Assembly: GCA_031272075.1 (NCBI GenBank)
Contig: JAISUK010000072.1
Coordinates: forward strand, 1-53,549
Reading direction: 5' to 3'
Source: Dysgonamonadaceae bacterium
Lineage (GTDB): Bacteria; Bacteroidota; Bacteroidia; Bacteroidales; Azobacteroidaceae
DNA: 53,549 bases
The position numbers and the translations under genes are program-made. How positions within the stretch are numbered: position 1 is the first letter of the stretch; the number at the start of each line of letters is the position of its first letter. Positions 34,719 to 43,047 of the stretch are shown here, in pieces. The notes beneath the pieces are model-generated. The model was not told the origin of the DNA, did not search any database, and saw only the letters and a list, made by a program, of their open reading frames with translations.

Positions 34719-36078
34719 AATATTGACATTTTTGAATAAGGGCAACGAACGGACTGTCTTAACGAAAAAAAACATTGCCGCGTCGTTCATTATCAAGGGA
34801 ATAACCATCATTATTTCTACGATAATGGTGCCCTTAACCATCGATTATGCCAACCCTGAAAGAAACGGATTGTGGCTGACGCTTTATTCCATGATCATGT
34901 GGCTCAATCTGTTTGATATAGGGTTCGGACTGGGGATGCGCAACCGTGTAGCTGAAGCCAAAGCAGTCGGTAACAACGATTTATGCAGAAAATATATCAG
35001 TTCCACTTACGCGATCATCACGCTTATCTGCATCGCCATTTTTGCATTATTTTGTCTGATCAATCCACATCTGGACTGGACATCGATTCTAAAGAATGAA
35101 AATCCTGAATATAATGCTGAAATTACAGGTTTTGTATGGATCTGTGTGATTGCTTTTTTCTTTACGTTCATTTTGAATCTGATAAAAAGCGTGGTTGCAG
35201 CCGACCAGCGTCCCGCCATCGCAGCATATCTTGATATGCTGGGACAGTTGCTGACGCTCGCGGGCATTTTCATTCTTACCAAAACGACCTCCCCATCATT
35301 GATTTATCTCGGATTGGTCAGCGGATTTGCGCCGATTATCGTTTATTTGATCGCCAATATCTATCTTTTTAACACGCGCTACAAAATATGGAGACCCTCT
35401 TTTCGCTATATTCATTTTAGCCTTGCCGGAAACATGCTGAATCTGGGAGTCAAATTCTTTATCACCTCGTTCGCTGCTTTTTTGACTACACAGGCATTGA
35501 TTTTTATTATTCAACGTGTGGCCGGCTCGGTGGAAGTAACGAATTACAACACCGCCTTTCGCTTGTTTAGTGTGGCATTCAACGTTATGGGAATCATCAT
35601 TTTGCCTTATTGGACATCCTTTACGGACGCCTATTCGAAGGGAGATTTTGAGTGGATGAAAAAATCTATCCGTCATTTGAATAAATTTTTTCTGTATTTC
35701 ATTGGCGTCCAGATTGTTTTACTCATTGCATCGCCGTTGATTTATTATCTTTGGGTAAATTATTGGACACAAGAAAGCAATGAATTGGATATAACCATGT
35801 TAATGTCGACGGCAGTTTGTTTGTTTACGATAGTTCTCTGTTGGACAAACATTTACATTTTCCCGTTAAATGGCATCGGTAAAGTGAAACTTCAAGTATA
35901 CAGCGCCGTTTTTGAATTGCTGTTGATTATTCCAGCGGCATGGTTTCTGGGAACCCTTTGGGGAGCGCCCGGAATTGTGCTTGCGCCTTGTTTGGTTTAC
36001 CTCCCGCGCATCATTTGGGCGCCAATACAACTCAACAAATTAATAAACAACAAAGCCTCCGGCATTTGGAACAAATAA
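34696..36078 (+). CDS. O-antigen/polysaccharide flippase (Wzx, MOP superfamily)
   Basis: The 460-residue polytopic protein has about 12 hydrophobic segments, an N-terminal FIIKGITIIISTIMVPLTIDY and the NGLWLTLYSMIMWLNLFDIGFGLGMRNRVAEAKA stretch (given in part as FDIGFGLGMRNR) found in polysaccharide-specific MATE/Wzx transporters. It should flip undecaprenyl-linked repeat units across the inner membrane. It starts 23 bp inside the chain-length gene and ends 6 bp before the polymerase candidate, so it is tightly coupled within the cluster. Confidence 0.88.
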   Translation: MFKTIRDKILTFLNKGNERTVLTKKNIAASFIIKGITIIISTIMVPLTIDYANPERNGLWLTLYSMIMWLNLFDIGFGLGMRNRVAEAKAVGNNDLCRKYISSTYAIITLICIAIFALFCLINPHLDWTSILKNENPEYNAEITGFVWICVIAFFFTFILNLIKSVVAADQRPAIAAYLDMLGQLLTLAGIFILTKTTSPSLIYLGLVSGFAPIIVYLIANIYLFNTRYKIWRPSFRYIHFSLAGNMLNLGVKFFITSFAAFLTTQALIFIIQRVAGSVEVTNYNTAFRLFSVAFNVMGIIILPYWTSFTDAYSKGDFEWMKKSIRHLNKFFLYFIGVQIVLLIASPLIYYLWVNYWTQESNELDITMLMSTAVCLFTIVLCWTNIYIFPLNGIGKVKLQVYSAVFELLLIIPAAWFLGTLWGAPGIVLAPCLVYLPRIIWAPIQLNKLINNKASGIWNK

Positions 36079-36084
36079 ATTGTC

Positions 36085-37434
36085 ATGGCATTTCTACTCG
36101 TCGTCTTCATAGCAATCTTTCTATATATCAGGGATTTTAAGCTCTTGGCCTTGACTATGTTCTTTTTCTTTGTCACTTCAGGCTTCGACCTTATTCCGGA
36201 AGAAGTGACCAAGTTCGGTTTTTTTTCCAAAGGCATGGACTATGCGCTGATTATGCTTGCGTTCATCGTTGCGTTCGAATGTGTCTGTGACTATCAGTCT
36301 TTTTTGAGAAAAGACTTCTTAACAAAATACCTGCTCTTTCTCGGCTTGTTTCTGATCGCCTGTATTGCATACAGCAAAGTGATTCTGCATTTCGAGTTTG
36401 CGGGCATTATCCGCACCTGTCGTTTCTTGTTCTTCTGGCTGGCGTGGTTTGTTTTCAGAAAGGTTGATAAGCAACGATTGGAGCAGTTGATGACCCTGCT
36501 GTTTTATGTAACCGTCGTTTGCTCTGTGTTGTATCTGTTGCAGCTGTTCTTTGAAGAAAGTATCTTGAACGAAGGCGCTGTGGCAAAGGCCAAATTATTC
36601 GGAATGATTTTTCCGCGATACTATAACCATCCGGCCATGCTGTATTTCTTTGTATATATCGCTATTTTCCGCAGTCCCGCCAAAGGGCTGCTTCAACCAA
36701 TCACGGCTGCGATAATGATCATTGCGTTGTTGGCTGCTTTTCATCGCAGTTTGATCGGATTTTTCTTTATTGCACTGTTTCTGGGTTTGGTATTACGCCT
36801 TCCCCGTCTGCAAAGAATCAAAGTTTTGGCTGTGGGAGCGGTGCTTGTCGGCACTTTCGTCGTTTTTGAAGGTTATCGTTTTGTCAAGTCGCGAACCTTT
36901 ACCGACATTCAACATTTCATGTCGGGAAATCTTGCCGAGATTGAAACGGAAATTGATATTGAGGAACTGCAACAATCCACTTTCACTTTCAGGATGGCGC
37001 ATTTGGTAGAACGTAACATGTATCTGTTGGAACACCCCAAAGCCATGCTTATCGGTGCCGGTTTAATTCCTGAAGATGCGAAGGGGACCTCAAAAATGTT
37101 TAATTTTGATATTGGATTGACGGATGATATGTCAGGGAAAGCTGTCCAGGTTGACACGGGCGATATTGCCTATTCTATGTTTTTAATTCGGTTTGGATAT
37201 CTTGGTACCGCATTGATTATGTTGCCTTTAATATTGTTGACTGTCTATTTTTACCGACACAAAGACAATCCGCTTGGATTGCAGTCATTTACTTATATGG
37301 TGCTCGTTTTCGGAGTGTCTTTTTTCTCGGCAAACTTGAGCCATCCTTACACATTCCTTCTGCCCATGCTTAGTTATCATATTATTAATCAGACACAAGA
37401 AGAACACGCGAAAAAAGATGCACAGCAAACCTAA
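36085..37434 (+). CDS. polytopic membrane protein, probable polysaccharide polymerase (Wzy-like)
   Basis: The 449-residue protein has about 11 transmembrane segments and one large loop (about 270-350, RTFTDIQHFMSGNLAEIETE onward) between late helices, the topology of O-antigen polymerases and ligases. Sequence conservation in Wzy is too low to name it by motif. The position between a Wzx and glycosyltransferase genes supports polymerase over ligase. The loop contains GAGLIPEDAKGTSK and QVDTGDIAYSMFLIRFGYLG; 'GxG...D...Y...L...GxxG' is often seen in O-antigen ligase-domain proteins. It overlaps the next gene by 17 bp. Confidence 0.75.
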   Translation: MAFLLVVFIAIFLYIRDFKLLALTMFFFFVTSGFDLIPEEVTKFGFFSKGMDYALIMLAFIVAFECVCDYQSFLRKDFLTKYLLFLGLFLIACIAYSKVILHFEFAGIIRTCRFLFFWLAWFVFRKVDKQRLEQLMTLLFYVTVVCSVLYLLQLFFEESILNEGAVAKAKLFGMIFPRYYNHPAMLYFFVYIAIFRSPAKGLLQPITAAIMIIALLAAFHRSLIGFFFIALFLGLVLRLPRLQRIKVLAVGAVLVGTFVVFEGYRFVKSRTFTDIQHFMSGNLAEIETEIDIEELQQSTFTFRMAHLVERNMYLLEHPKAMLIGAGLIPEDAKGTSKMFNFDIGLTDDMSGKAVQVDTGDIAYSMFLIRFGYLGTALIMLPLILLTVYFYRHKDNPLGLQSFTYMVLVFGVSFFSANLSHPYTFLLPMLSYHIINQTQEEHAKKDAQQT

Positions 37435-38323
37435 TATCACTGTACTATGTTCGCTTTATCACTGCGAAACATTTTTATCGTCTTTCCTCGAAGCGCTTAT
37501 GGCAATAGAGGGAAAAGAAACGATTGAGGTACTTCTGCTGCATAACGCACCAAGTGAAAAGGAACTGGATATTTTACAGCCGTTTCTTCTGAAAGCGGAT
37601 TTTGTTAAGCATATCATAATTCCTGAGCGCGAATCGCTTTACAGAACCTGGAATAGAGGGATACAAATATCTAAAGGTGAATACATTACTGTTTGGAATG
37701 TGGATGACGTGCGCTTCCCCGACAGTATAATCCGGCAAGCGGAAGCCCTTGATAACAATCCAAGTGCGGCAGTGGCTTATGGAGATATTTGGGTATCAAA
37801 GAAATATGGCGATAAAGGCAAATTTTGTACTCACAGCCCGCAGTACAGCGATTGCCCGAAAGCGTTCCTGCAATCATACTTTATCTCGTGCTTTCAGATG
37901 TGGCGCAAGTCGATTCATTCGGAGATAGGCTACTATGACGAGCAATTCAGATGTGCGGCCGACTTTGATTTCCAGATTCGCGCCGCGCTGCATTTCCAGT
38001 TTGTCAAGACTTCCGAGCCGCTGGGCATCTACCTCGAAGACCAGCCTCACAAATTGAGCGCCAACGGCTTGCAACAGCTCGAAAACAACATCATCTACCT
38101 CCGCTACGGCGCATTTCATAAAATAAACCTCTTTACGCTGAAGACTTCAAAACGTCAATATCGCAAAGAGCAGATTCTTCAATTTGGCGAGTATCGACCA
38201 TTAAACGAAAGTGTTCATAAAAACGCCTTTCAAACGAAATGTGAGTGGATTTTATGTTTCGCAACAAGTATTTATAAACAATTTAAATATGAATATGTAA
38301 AACCATTTATCAGACGATTATAA
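37418..38323 (+). CDS. glycosyltransferase family 2 protein, C-terminus altered by insertion
   Basis: The 301-residue GT-A protein starts NITVLCSLYHCETFLSSFLEA. It has the nucleotide-sugar site GEYITVWNVDDVRFPDS (DD motif about 105) and ends EYVKPFIRRL followed by TAA. The stop lies at the edge of the AlbA_2 gene insertion. On the far side of that insertion the sequence resumes as EYMKPFIRRLSQFFNLRMKRP and stops by ATGA overlap with the next glycosyltransferase gene. The ancestral protein was therefore probably about 12 residues longer. The catalytic part is untouched, so it is likely functional. The sugar donor is unknown. Confidence 0.88.
   Translation: MHSKPNITVLCSLYHCETFLSSFLEALMAIEGKETIEVLLLHNAPSEKELDILQPFLLKADFVKHIIIPERESLYRTWNRGIQISKGEYITVWNVDDVRFPDSIIRQAEALDNNPSAAVAYGDIWVSKKYGDKGKFCTHSPQYSDCPKAFLQSYFISCFQMWRKSIHSEIGYYDEQFRCAADFDFQIRAALHFQFVKTSEPLGIYLEDQPHKLSANGLQQLENNIIYLRYGAFHKINLFTLKTSKRQYRKEQILQFGEYRPLNESVHKNAFQTKCEWILCFATSIYKQFKYEYVKPFIRRL
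38289..38321 (+). repeat. left 33-bp direct repeat flanking the AlbA_2 gene
   Basis: ATGAATATGTAAAACC and the following 17 bases, to CAGACGATTAT, match 39894-39926 at 31 of 33 positions. This copy encodes the EYVKPFIRRL end of the family 2 glycosyltransferase. Confidence 0.9.
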
Positions 38324-38389
38324 CACATTTCTTTTTATATTAATGACTATTATGAGATGAATCTGCGTTGGGAACAGTTGGGCTGCGTT

Positions 38390-38423
38390 TTTGTTGATAA
38401 TTGGAAAATAAGCGCTATATTTG
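38390..38423 (+). promoter_or_regulatory. promoter of the AlbA_2/ATPase gene
   Basis: TATATTTG (38416-38423) matches the -7 box; TTTG at 38390-38393 or GTTG at 38393-38396 (19-nt spacing) may be the -33 element. The gene's ATG follows at 38449. The inserted gene therefore need not depend on cluster transcription. Confidence 0.55.
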
Positions 38424-38448
38424 CCATAATTTGTACAGATTTGACAAC

Positions 38449-39897
38449 ATGAAGGAGAGCCAACATATTGAGTTTAAGCATTGTTTCAATGAAGACGTCA
38501 TTGAAGCACTGGTTGCTTTTGCAAATACCAAGGGGGGAACTGTTCTCGTTGGCGTCGATAACAGTGGCAAGCCGTTGAAAGGCTTTACCATTGGCAAAGA
38601 GAGTATTCAAACATGGGTCAACGCGATAAAGACCAAGACACAGCCGCAAATAATTCCGGATTGGGAAGTGATAGAGAGGGATGGCTTGCAGACACTTGCG
38701 TTCTCAGTGCAGGAATATCCAATCAAGCCGGTTTCCATTAGAGGGCGCTATTACAAGCGCGTGAGCAATTCCAATCATTTGCTGTCCTTATCGGAGGTTG
38801 TCAATATGCACTTGCAGACTATAAATTCAAGTTGGGATTATCATGCCGATCCGAACCACAGCATTGATAATCTTTCTATGGAGAAAATCACACGATTTAC
38901 TGAAATATTACGAGAAAAAGGCTCGTTTAGTCCACCAACAACTGACAGGGATATTCTTGAAAAAATGGAATTTATTCGCGACGGTCGGCCCACGTTCGGT
39001 TGTTATCTATTGTTCGTAGAAAACTATTGTCCAATAAGCGATATTCAAATAGGGCGTTTCAAAAGTCATATAACAATCATAGACAGCATTTCGTTAAGTA
39101 CTGACTTGTTCTCGGAAGTAGATGAGATTCTGGCATTTATCAAAAAACATTTGATGGTAGAATACATCATTACAGGCGAACCCCAGCGGATTGAACGCTT
39201 CGATTATCCCAGAGATGCTATTCGCGAGATAGTTATTAATATGGTCGTTCATCGCGACTATCAGGACAGTTCGGGCAGTGTGATTAAAATTTTTGACGAC
39301 CGCATTGAATTTTATAATCCCGGCAAACTTTATGGTGGAAATACGCTTGAAGATTTACTCTCAGGAAAATACTCGTCAAAATCACGCAATAAATTGATAG
39401 CAAAAGCATTTAAAGAGATAGGAATGATAGAGAAATACGGAACGGGCATTACCCGTATACGCGACATTTGTCGCGATTACGGAGTGAAAGCACCGATATT
39501 CGAGGAAATCACAAATGGGTTTCAAGTTACTCTTTTTAAAGAAAAATTATCTGATTTTGTTGCTCCAGTAAATGCGGTTTTAGTCAATAATTCAGAAACC
39601 GACCTGAAAACCGACCTGAAAACCGACCTGAAAACCGACCTGAAAACCGACCTGAAAACCGACCTGAAAACCGACCTGAAAACCGACCTGAATATTGACC
39701 TGAATATTGACGAAGTTGACGCGTTGATTATCGAATTAATTAGGGATAATCAATACATTAGTATACCAATTATTGCAAAAACCATCAGCAAAGGTATTAC
39801 CGTTACCAAAAACAGAATGACAAAATTGAAATCTTGTGGCATTATCGAACGCATCGGTCCCGATAAAGGGGGGTATTGGATAGTTAAAAATAAATGA
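38449..39897 (+). CDS. AlbA_2 (Schlafen-like) plus AAA_4/GHKL-type ATPase, transcriptional regulator-like protein
   Basis: The 482-residue protein begins MKESQHIEFKHCFNEDVIEA, the AlbA_2 signature (ESxxxEFK), with FANTKGGTVLVGVDNSG next (domain about 1-125). The RecG-like HATPase_c_4/AAA_4 domain follows (about 240-365): AIREIVINMVVHRDYQ, IEFYNPGKLYGG and NKLIAKAFKEIGMIEKYGTG. A linker of TDLK repeats (about 385-420) leads to a C-terminal winged-helix (about 420-482). Such proteins are found scattered in bacterial genomes with roles proposed in regulation or defence; no function is established here. I chose ATG 38449 over a TTG at 38401 because the domain begins there and the promoter lies between. 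Its placement inside a polysaccharide cluster marks it as acquired. Confidence 0.85.
   Translation: MKESQHIEFKHCFNEDVIEALVAFANTKGGTVLVGVDNSGKPLKGFTIGKESIQTWVNAIKTKTQPQIIPDWEVIERDGLQTLAFSVQEYPIKPVSIRGRYYKRVSNSNHLLSLSEVVNMHLQTINSSWDYHADPNHSIDNLSMEKITRFTEILREKGSFSPPTTDRDILEKMEFIRDGRPTFGCYLLFVENYCPISDIQIGRFKSHITIIDSISLSTDLFSEVDEILAFIKKHLMVEYIITGEPQRIERFDYPRDAIREIVINMVVHRDYQDSSGSVIKIFDDRIEFYNPGKLYGGNTLEDLLSGKYSSKSRNKLIAKAFKEIGMIEKYGTGITRIRDICRDYGVKAPIFEEITNGFQVTLFKEKLSDFVAPVNAVLVNNSETDLKTDLKTDLKTDLKTDLKTDLKTDLKTDLNIDLNIDEVDALIIELIRDNQYISIPIIAKTISKGITVTKNRMTKLKSCGIIERIGPDKGGYWIVKNK
39601..39708 (+). repeat. 12-bp tandem repeat in the AlbA_2 gene encoding TDLK units
   Basis: Seven perfect copies of GACCTGAAAACC are followed by two of GACCTGAATATT, in frame. 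They give (T)DLK repeated and then DLNI units. The DNA-level perfection of the first seven indicates recent expansion by slippage, and multiples of 12 bp keep the frame, so linker length can vary without inactivating the protein. Confidence 0.95.
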
Positions 39898-39926
39898 ATA
39901 TATGAAACCATTTATCAGACGATTAT
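39894..39926 (+). repeat. right 33-bp direct repeat flanking the AlbA_2 gene
   Basis: Second copy of the 38289-38321 sequence with two mismatches. It overlaps the TGA stop of the AlbA_2 gene (39895-39897). Confidence 0.9.
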
Positions 39927-39961
39927 CTCAATTTTTCAACTTAAGAATGAAGCGACCATGA
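39902..39961 (+). pseudogene. displaced 3' end of the family 2 glycosyltransferase gene
   Basis: An in-frame stretch ATGAAACCATTTATC and onward encodes MKPFIRRLSQFFNLRMKRP and stops at TGA 39959-39961. Its stop overlaps ATG 39958 of the next gene by ATGA. This is the original end of the glycosyltransferase at 37418, separated by the insertion. It may now act only as a short coupling ORF for the next gene. Confidence 0.7.
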
Positions 39962-40851
39962 TAGAAACCGTCATCTTTTCTCGCGACCGCGCCATGCAGC
40001 TTGACTTGCTGCTCCAAAGCATCAATCGGCACGACATTGACAAACGGCTCAACGTAAATGTCCTCTTCAGCGCCTCAGAGGATGCCTACAGAGCGGGCTA
40101 TGCGCTATTGAGGGAAAAGTATCGGAACACGTCGTGGATTGAAGAGAAAGAATATTCGAAGCCTCACTTGCAATCAAACTTCGACGTTTTATATTGGCAC
40201 AACCTGTATTGGCTGCTGAAATACAAACGTCTGCGCAGAAACAAAACCGACTTTAGAGCAGCGCTCATAAAGCTACTCGCTGAAAGCGAAGCAAAACATA
40301 TCATTTTTCTTACTGACGACAGCGTCTTTTATCGCGACATCATCTTACCTGACCGTCTGCAAAACATAGAATCATTCAGCCTCCGGCATGGAGCAAATCT
40401 TTCGGGAGGCGTTTATGAAACTACCGGCGATTGGATCTCTTGGGATGTCTATGAAAATGACTTTGCTACCGACTGGGGCTATCCATTTTCCGTCGACGGA
40501 CATATCTATCCAAAAGACAAATTGTTGCATATTATCAACAAAATCCTGTTTAACAATCCCAATACGCTGGAGGGCAATGTCGCCTGCTATGTCGGAGAGA
40601 AACGCCTCTTTCAACGGGTTTTTGCAAATGAACAGAGTTGTCTGGCAGGCTTTGAACTCAATCGCGTTCAAACCGTCGCACGGAATAACAATTTAGAGAT
40701 ATCCCAAAAACTGCTTAACGATTATTATTTAGACGGTTATACACTCAACATCAATTACGATAAAGAGAACGTCCGCACTTTCAGACCGGAAATCTTGAAA
40801 ATAACAGTAAACAAGGGAAAGGAACAGAAAGAAATATACAACAATGGATAA
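39958..40851 (+). CDS. glycosyltransferase-like protein of unclear family
   Basis: The 297-residue protein begins MIETVIFSRDRAMQLDLLLQ, like the first strand and helix of a GT-A fold. It has an acidic motif HIIFLTDDSVFYRD (about 117) where a GT-A enzyme would bind metal and nucleotide-sugar. A second conserved-looking stretch is WGYPFSVDGHIYPKD. I cannot place it in a numbered CAZy family. Context within the cluster, with an 8-bp overlap to the next gene and ATGA overlap with the displaced end before it, supports a transferase role in repeat-unit assembly. Confidence 0.7.
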   Translation: MIETVIFSRDRAMQLDLLLQSINRHDIDKRLNVNVLFSASEDAYRAGYALLREKYRNTSWIEEKEYSKPHLQSNFDVLYWHNLYWLLKYKRLRRNKTDFRAALIKLLAESEAKHIIFLTDDSVFYRDIILPDRLQNIESFSLRHGANLSGGVYETTGDWISWDVYENDFATDWGYPFSVDGHIYPKDKLLHIINKILFNNPNTLEGNVACYVGEKRLFQRVFANEQSCLAGFELNRVQTVARNNNLEISQKLLNDYYLDGYTLNINYDKENVRTFRPEILKITVNKGKEQKEIYNNG

Positions 40852-41800
40852 GATGGTCAGTTTTTCGGTCATTACGCCGGTTTATAACCGCGAAGATTGT
40901 ATAGGAAGATGCATCGAGAGCGTTGCAAATCAGGACTATCCATACCTTGAGATGCTCATTGTTGACGATGCGTCAGTTGATAATACCGCTTCTGTTATCG
41001 AAAGTTTAACCCGCAAATATCCCTTTATCCGCTTTTATCAGTTTGAAGATAATCAGGGAGTCAACGCAGCCAGGAATCATGCAATTTCCAATAGTACAGG
41101 CGATTATGCAATTTTTCTTGATAGCGATGATTATTTTGCCGATAACGCTTTGCATTTTATCAACAGGACGATTACAGAAAATCCCGGATACCAGCATTAT
41201 CTTTTCTCGCAAGACGACAGAATGGATTATTACAACAGTCATCCGTCGCTTTACAACCGGATAACTGAATTGCATTTTGAAGATTTCCTTACAGGAAAAG
41301 TTTCAGGCGATTTTGCGCATGTCATTTCTCGCCCGTTGCTACAATCTTTTCCTTTTAATGAGCAACTTAGAATTTATGAGTATATCAATTTCCTGAAATT
41401 GTACAGGGAAGAAAAACGACAGCTGTTTATCAAGGAAATAGTGGTACTCCGCGAGCGCAACCGTTTTGATTCTGTAACAAAAACTAGCCAACTCAACAAT
41501 AGAAAATCGCTTAATAATCAGTATATTGCATTAAAAGAATCCTTGAATCTTTTTGCCGCAGATTATCTTAATCTTTCTGCATACGATAGCTTGGGCAGCC
41601 ATATCCGACGACAATATTTATTGGGGGTGGCGTTAGGTCTTTACCATGAAAACCGTACTCTGGAAGCCTTTGCTAAAGAAAACAAGGTAACAACACCTTT
41701 CTTTTACCGAATTTTATCACGGCTCAAATTGGGTTTTTTCCTGAAAATCGCTATTTTTGCATTCTCAGCGATTAAAAACTACTTCAAAAAGAGCGAATGA
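40844..41800 (+). CDS. glycosyltransferase family 2 protein
   Basis: The 318-residue GT-A enzyme has the complete family 2 start FSVITPVYNREDCIGRCIESV, LIVDDASVDNT, GVNAARNHAI and the metal-binding DXD region IFLDSDDYFADNAL. The C-terminal 100 residues are variable, as usual, and end in a hydrophobic stretch FFLKIAIFAFSAIKNYF that may contact the membrane. It should add one sugar to the lipid-linked repeat unit; the donor is not predictable. It overlaps its neighbours by 8 and 4 bp. Confidence 0.9.
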   Translation: MDKMVSFSVITPVYNREDCIGRCIESVANQDYPYLEMLIVDDASVDNTASVIESLTRKYPFIRFYQFEDNQGVNAARNHAISNSTGDYAIFLDSDDYFADNALHFINRTITENPGYQHYLFSQDDRMDYYNSHPSLYNRITELHFEDFLTGKVSGDFAHVISRPLLQSFPFNEQLRIYEYINFLKLYREEKRQLFIKEIVVLRERNRFDSVTKTSQLNNRKSLNNQYIALKESLNLFAADYLNLSAYDSLGSHIRRQYLLGVALGLYHENRTLEAFAKENKVTTPFFYRILSRLKLGFFLKIAIFAFSAIKNYFKKSE

Positions 41801-42867
41801 ATATACTGCATGTGACATTTAATCTCACAACAGGCGGCGCCGAAACAATGCTGATTGACATTATCAACCGGCAATGCCTCCATGCATCCGTCAGCCTGCT
41901 GATAGTGAATGATGTTGTCGATACTCACTTGCGTAATACCATAGACAAAAAAGTGAATATTCATTTGATAAACAGAAAAGAACACAGTAGATTACAACTG
42001 TTTACCGCCTTTATCAAAGTCAATCGCTTACTAAACACCCTAAAACCGGATGTCATCCACTGCCACGACATCAAACTGTTGCCTTTATTTGCATTTCATA
42101 GAACTAAGACAGTACTGACAGTACATGCAATCGGACTAAATTGGTGTTTCACTAAATATTTCAAAAAAATATTTGCGATATCAGAATCTGTAAAAGCGGA
42201 TGTTGATAGCCATTCCGGAAAGCAGGCGACCGTAATCTACAACGGAATAAAATGTAATGAATACCACAAACGAACAGATTACCGTTTCATTCCCACAACG
42301 GAACAATTTAAAATAGTGTTTCTGAGCCGATTGTGTCCGGCTATCAAAGGACAGCATGTCGCAATAGAAGCATTGAGATTGCTAAAAGACAATCCCTTAT
42401 CGCCGAATATATCTCTTACTTTTATCGGAGACGGCGACGCGTTAAGTGATTTATTGATTCAAGCGAAACAATGTGGCGTAGCCGACGACATTTCTTTTTT
42501 GGGAAAAGTGGACAGACAATGGGTAAAAACACACCTGCATGAATATCATTTATTAATACAGCCTTCGCTGTCAGAGGGTTTTGGACTGACCGTGATAGAA
42601 GGATTCGCCGCCGGACTGCCGGTAATAGCAAGCAATATTGATGGCCCAAGAGAAATATTGTCTACCCTTCAAGCCGGATTGACCGTTGAACCAAGCAATC
42701 CTCAAGCGCTTGCGGACAAAATCATGACAGTTTACAACAGCTATTGCGCAGGTAACATCCAAAACACCAGCTACTTCCTCCAAGACGCCACAAAACTGCA
42801 ACAGTTCGACGTCGCCACGACAGCGGATAATTATCTGAAAACGTATTCACTTTTAATCCAGCAATAG
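41797..42867 (+). CDS. glycosyltransferase family 4 protein
   Basis: The 356-residue GT-B protein begins MNILHVTFNLTTGGAETMLIDII. It carries the C-terminal donor-binding signature QPSLSEGFGLTVIEGFAAGLPVIAS (EX7E motif, about 250), preceded by VFLSRLCPAIKGQHVAIEAL. Retaining transfer to the repeat unit is expected. It starts by ATGA overlap with the preceding transferase gene and is followed by a 180-bp gap with a new promoter. Confidence 0.9.
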   Translation: MNILHVTFNLTTGGAETMLIDIINRQCLHASVSLLIVNDVVDTHLRNTIDKKVNIHLINRKEHSRLQLFTAFIKVNRLLNTLKPDVIHCHDIKLLPLFAFHRTKTVLTVHAIGLNWCFTKYFKKIFAISESVKADVDSHSGKQATVIYNGIKCNEYHKRTDYRFIPTTEQFKIVFLSRLCPAIKGQHVAIEALRLLKDNPLSPNISLTFIGDGDALSDLLIQAKQCGVADDISFLGKVDRQWVKTHLHEYHLLIQPSLSEGFGLTVIEGFAAGLPVIASNIDGPREILSTLQAGLTVEPSNPQALADKIMTVYNSYCAGNIQNTSYFLQDATKLQQFDVATTADNYLKTYSLLIQQ

Positions 42868-42942
42868 CGTTTTTCTTCACGTTTTTGTGTGACAGGAATA
42901 TGACAGGGTATCGGGCAAAGTGCAGCCAATAAATTAACACAA

Positions 42943-42963
42943 CAAAGATACATACTATCTTTG
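42943..42963. promoter_or_regulatory. palindromic promoter box within the polysaccharide cluster
   Basis: CAAAGATA (42943-42950), CATAC, TATCTTTG (42956-42963) form a perfect 8-bp inverted repeat made of two opposed canonical -7 boxes. The plus-strand TATCTTTG lies 85 nt before the next glycosyltransferase start. It may be a bidirectional promoter, a regulator site or a coincidence of the two. Confidence 0.5.
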
Positions 42964-43047
42964 AGTTTCGTAAATGATTTCATACGTCATTACGAATACA
43001 ATAAATCAGTATTTTTACACGTTAAAAAATACAAAATCATATTCAGG

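Larger units (their letters stand above)
38322..39926. mobile_element. 1.6-kb insertion carrying an AlbA_2/ATPase gene, bounded by 33-bp direct repeats
   Basis: Removing one repeat copy plus the intervening DNA restores a continuous glycosyltransferase reading frame that ends by ATGA overlap with the next gene, matching the tight spacing elsewhere in the cluster. The inserted DNA has its own promoter and a single gene. No transposase, integrase or terminal inverted repeats are visible, so the mechanism is unknown: site-specific integration, recombination between short homologies and a long target duplication are all possible. Confidence 0.7.

Noticed and set aside
39601-39708. CRISPR-like regular repeats
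   Set aside because: Units are 12 bp, directly adjacent with no spacers, and encode TDLK in frame.
38322-39926. Insertion sequence with terminal inverted repeats
   Set aside because: I found no inverted repeats at the ends and no transposase; only long direct repeats bound the segment, so it is described as an insertion of unknown mechanism.
42961-43047. TTG-initiated extension of the family 4 glycosyltransferase
   Set aside because: The TTG is part of the -7 box TATCTTTG, and the core fold begins after ATG 43048.
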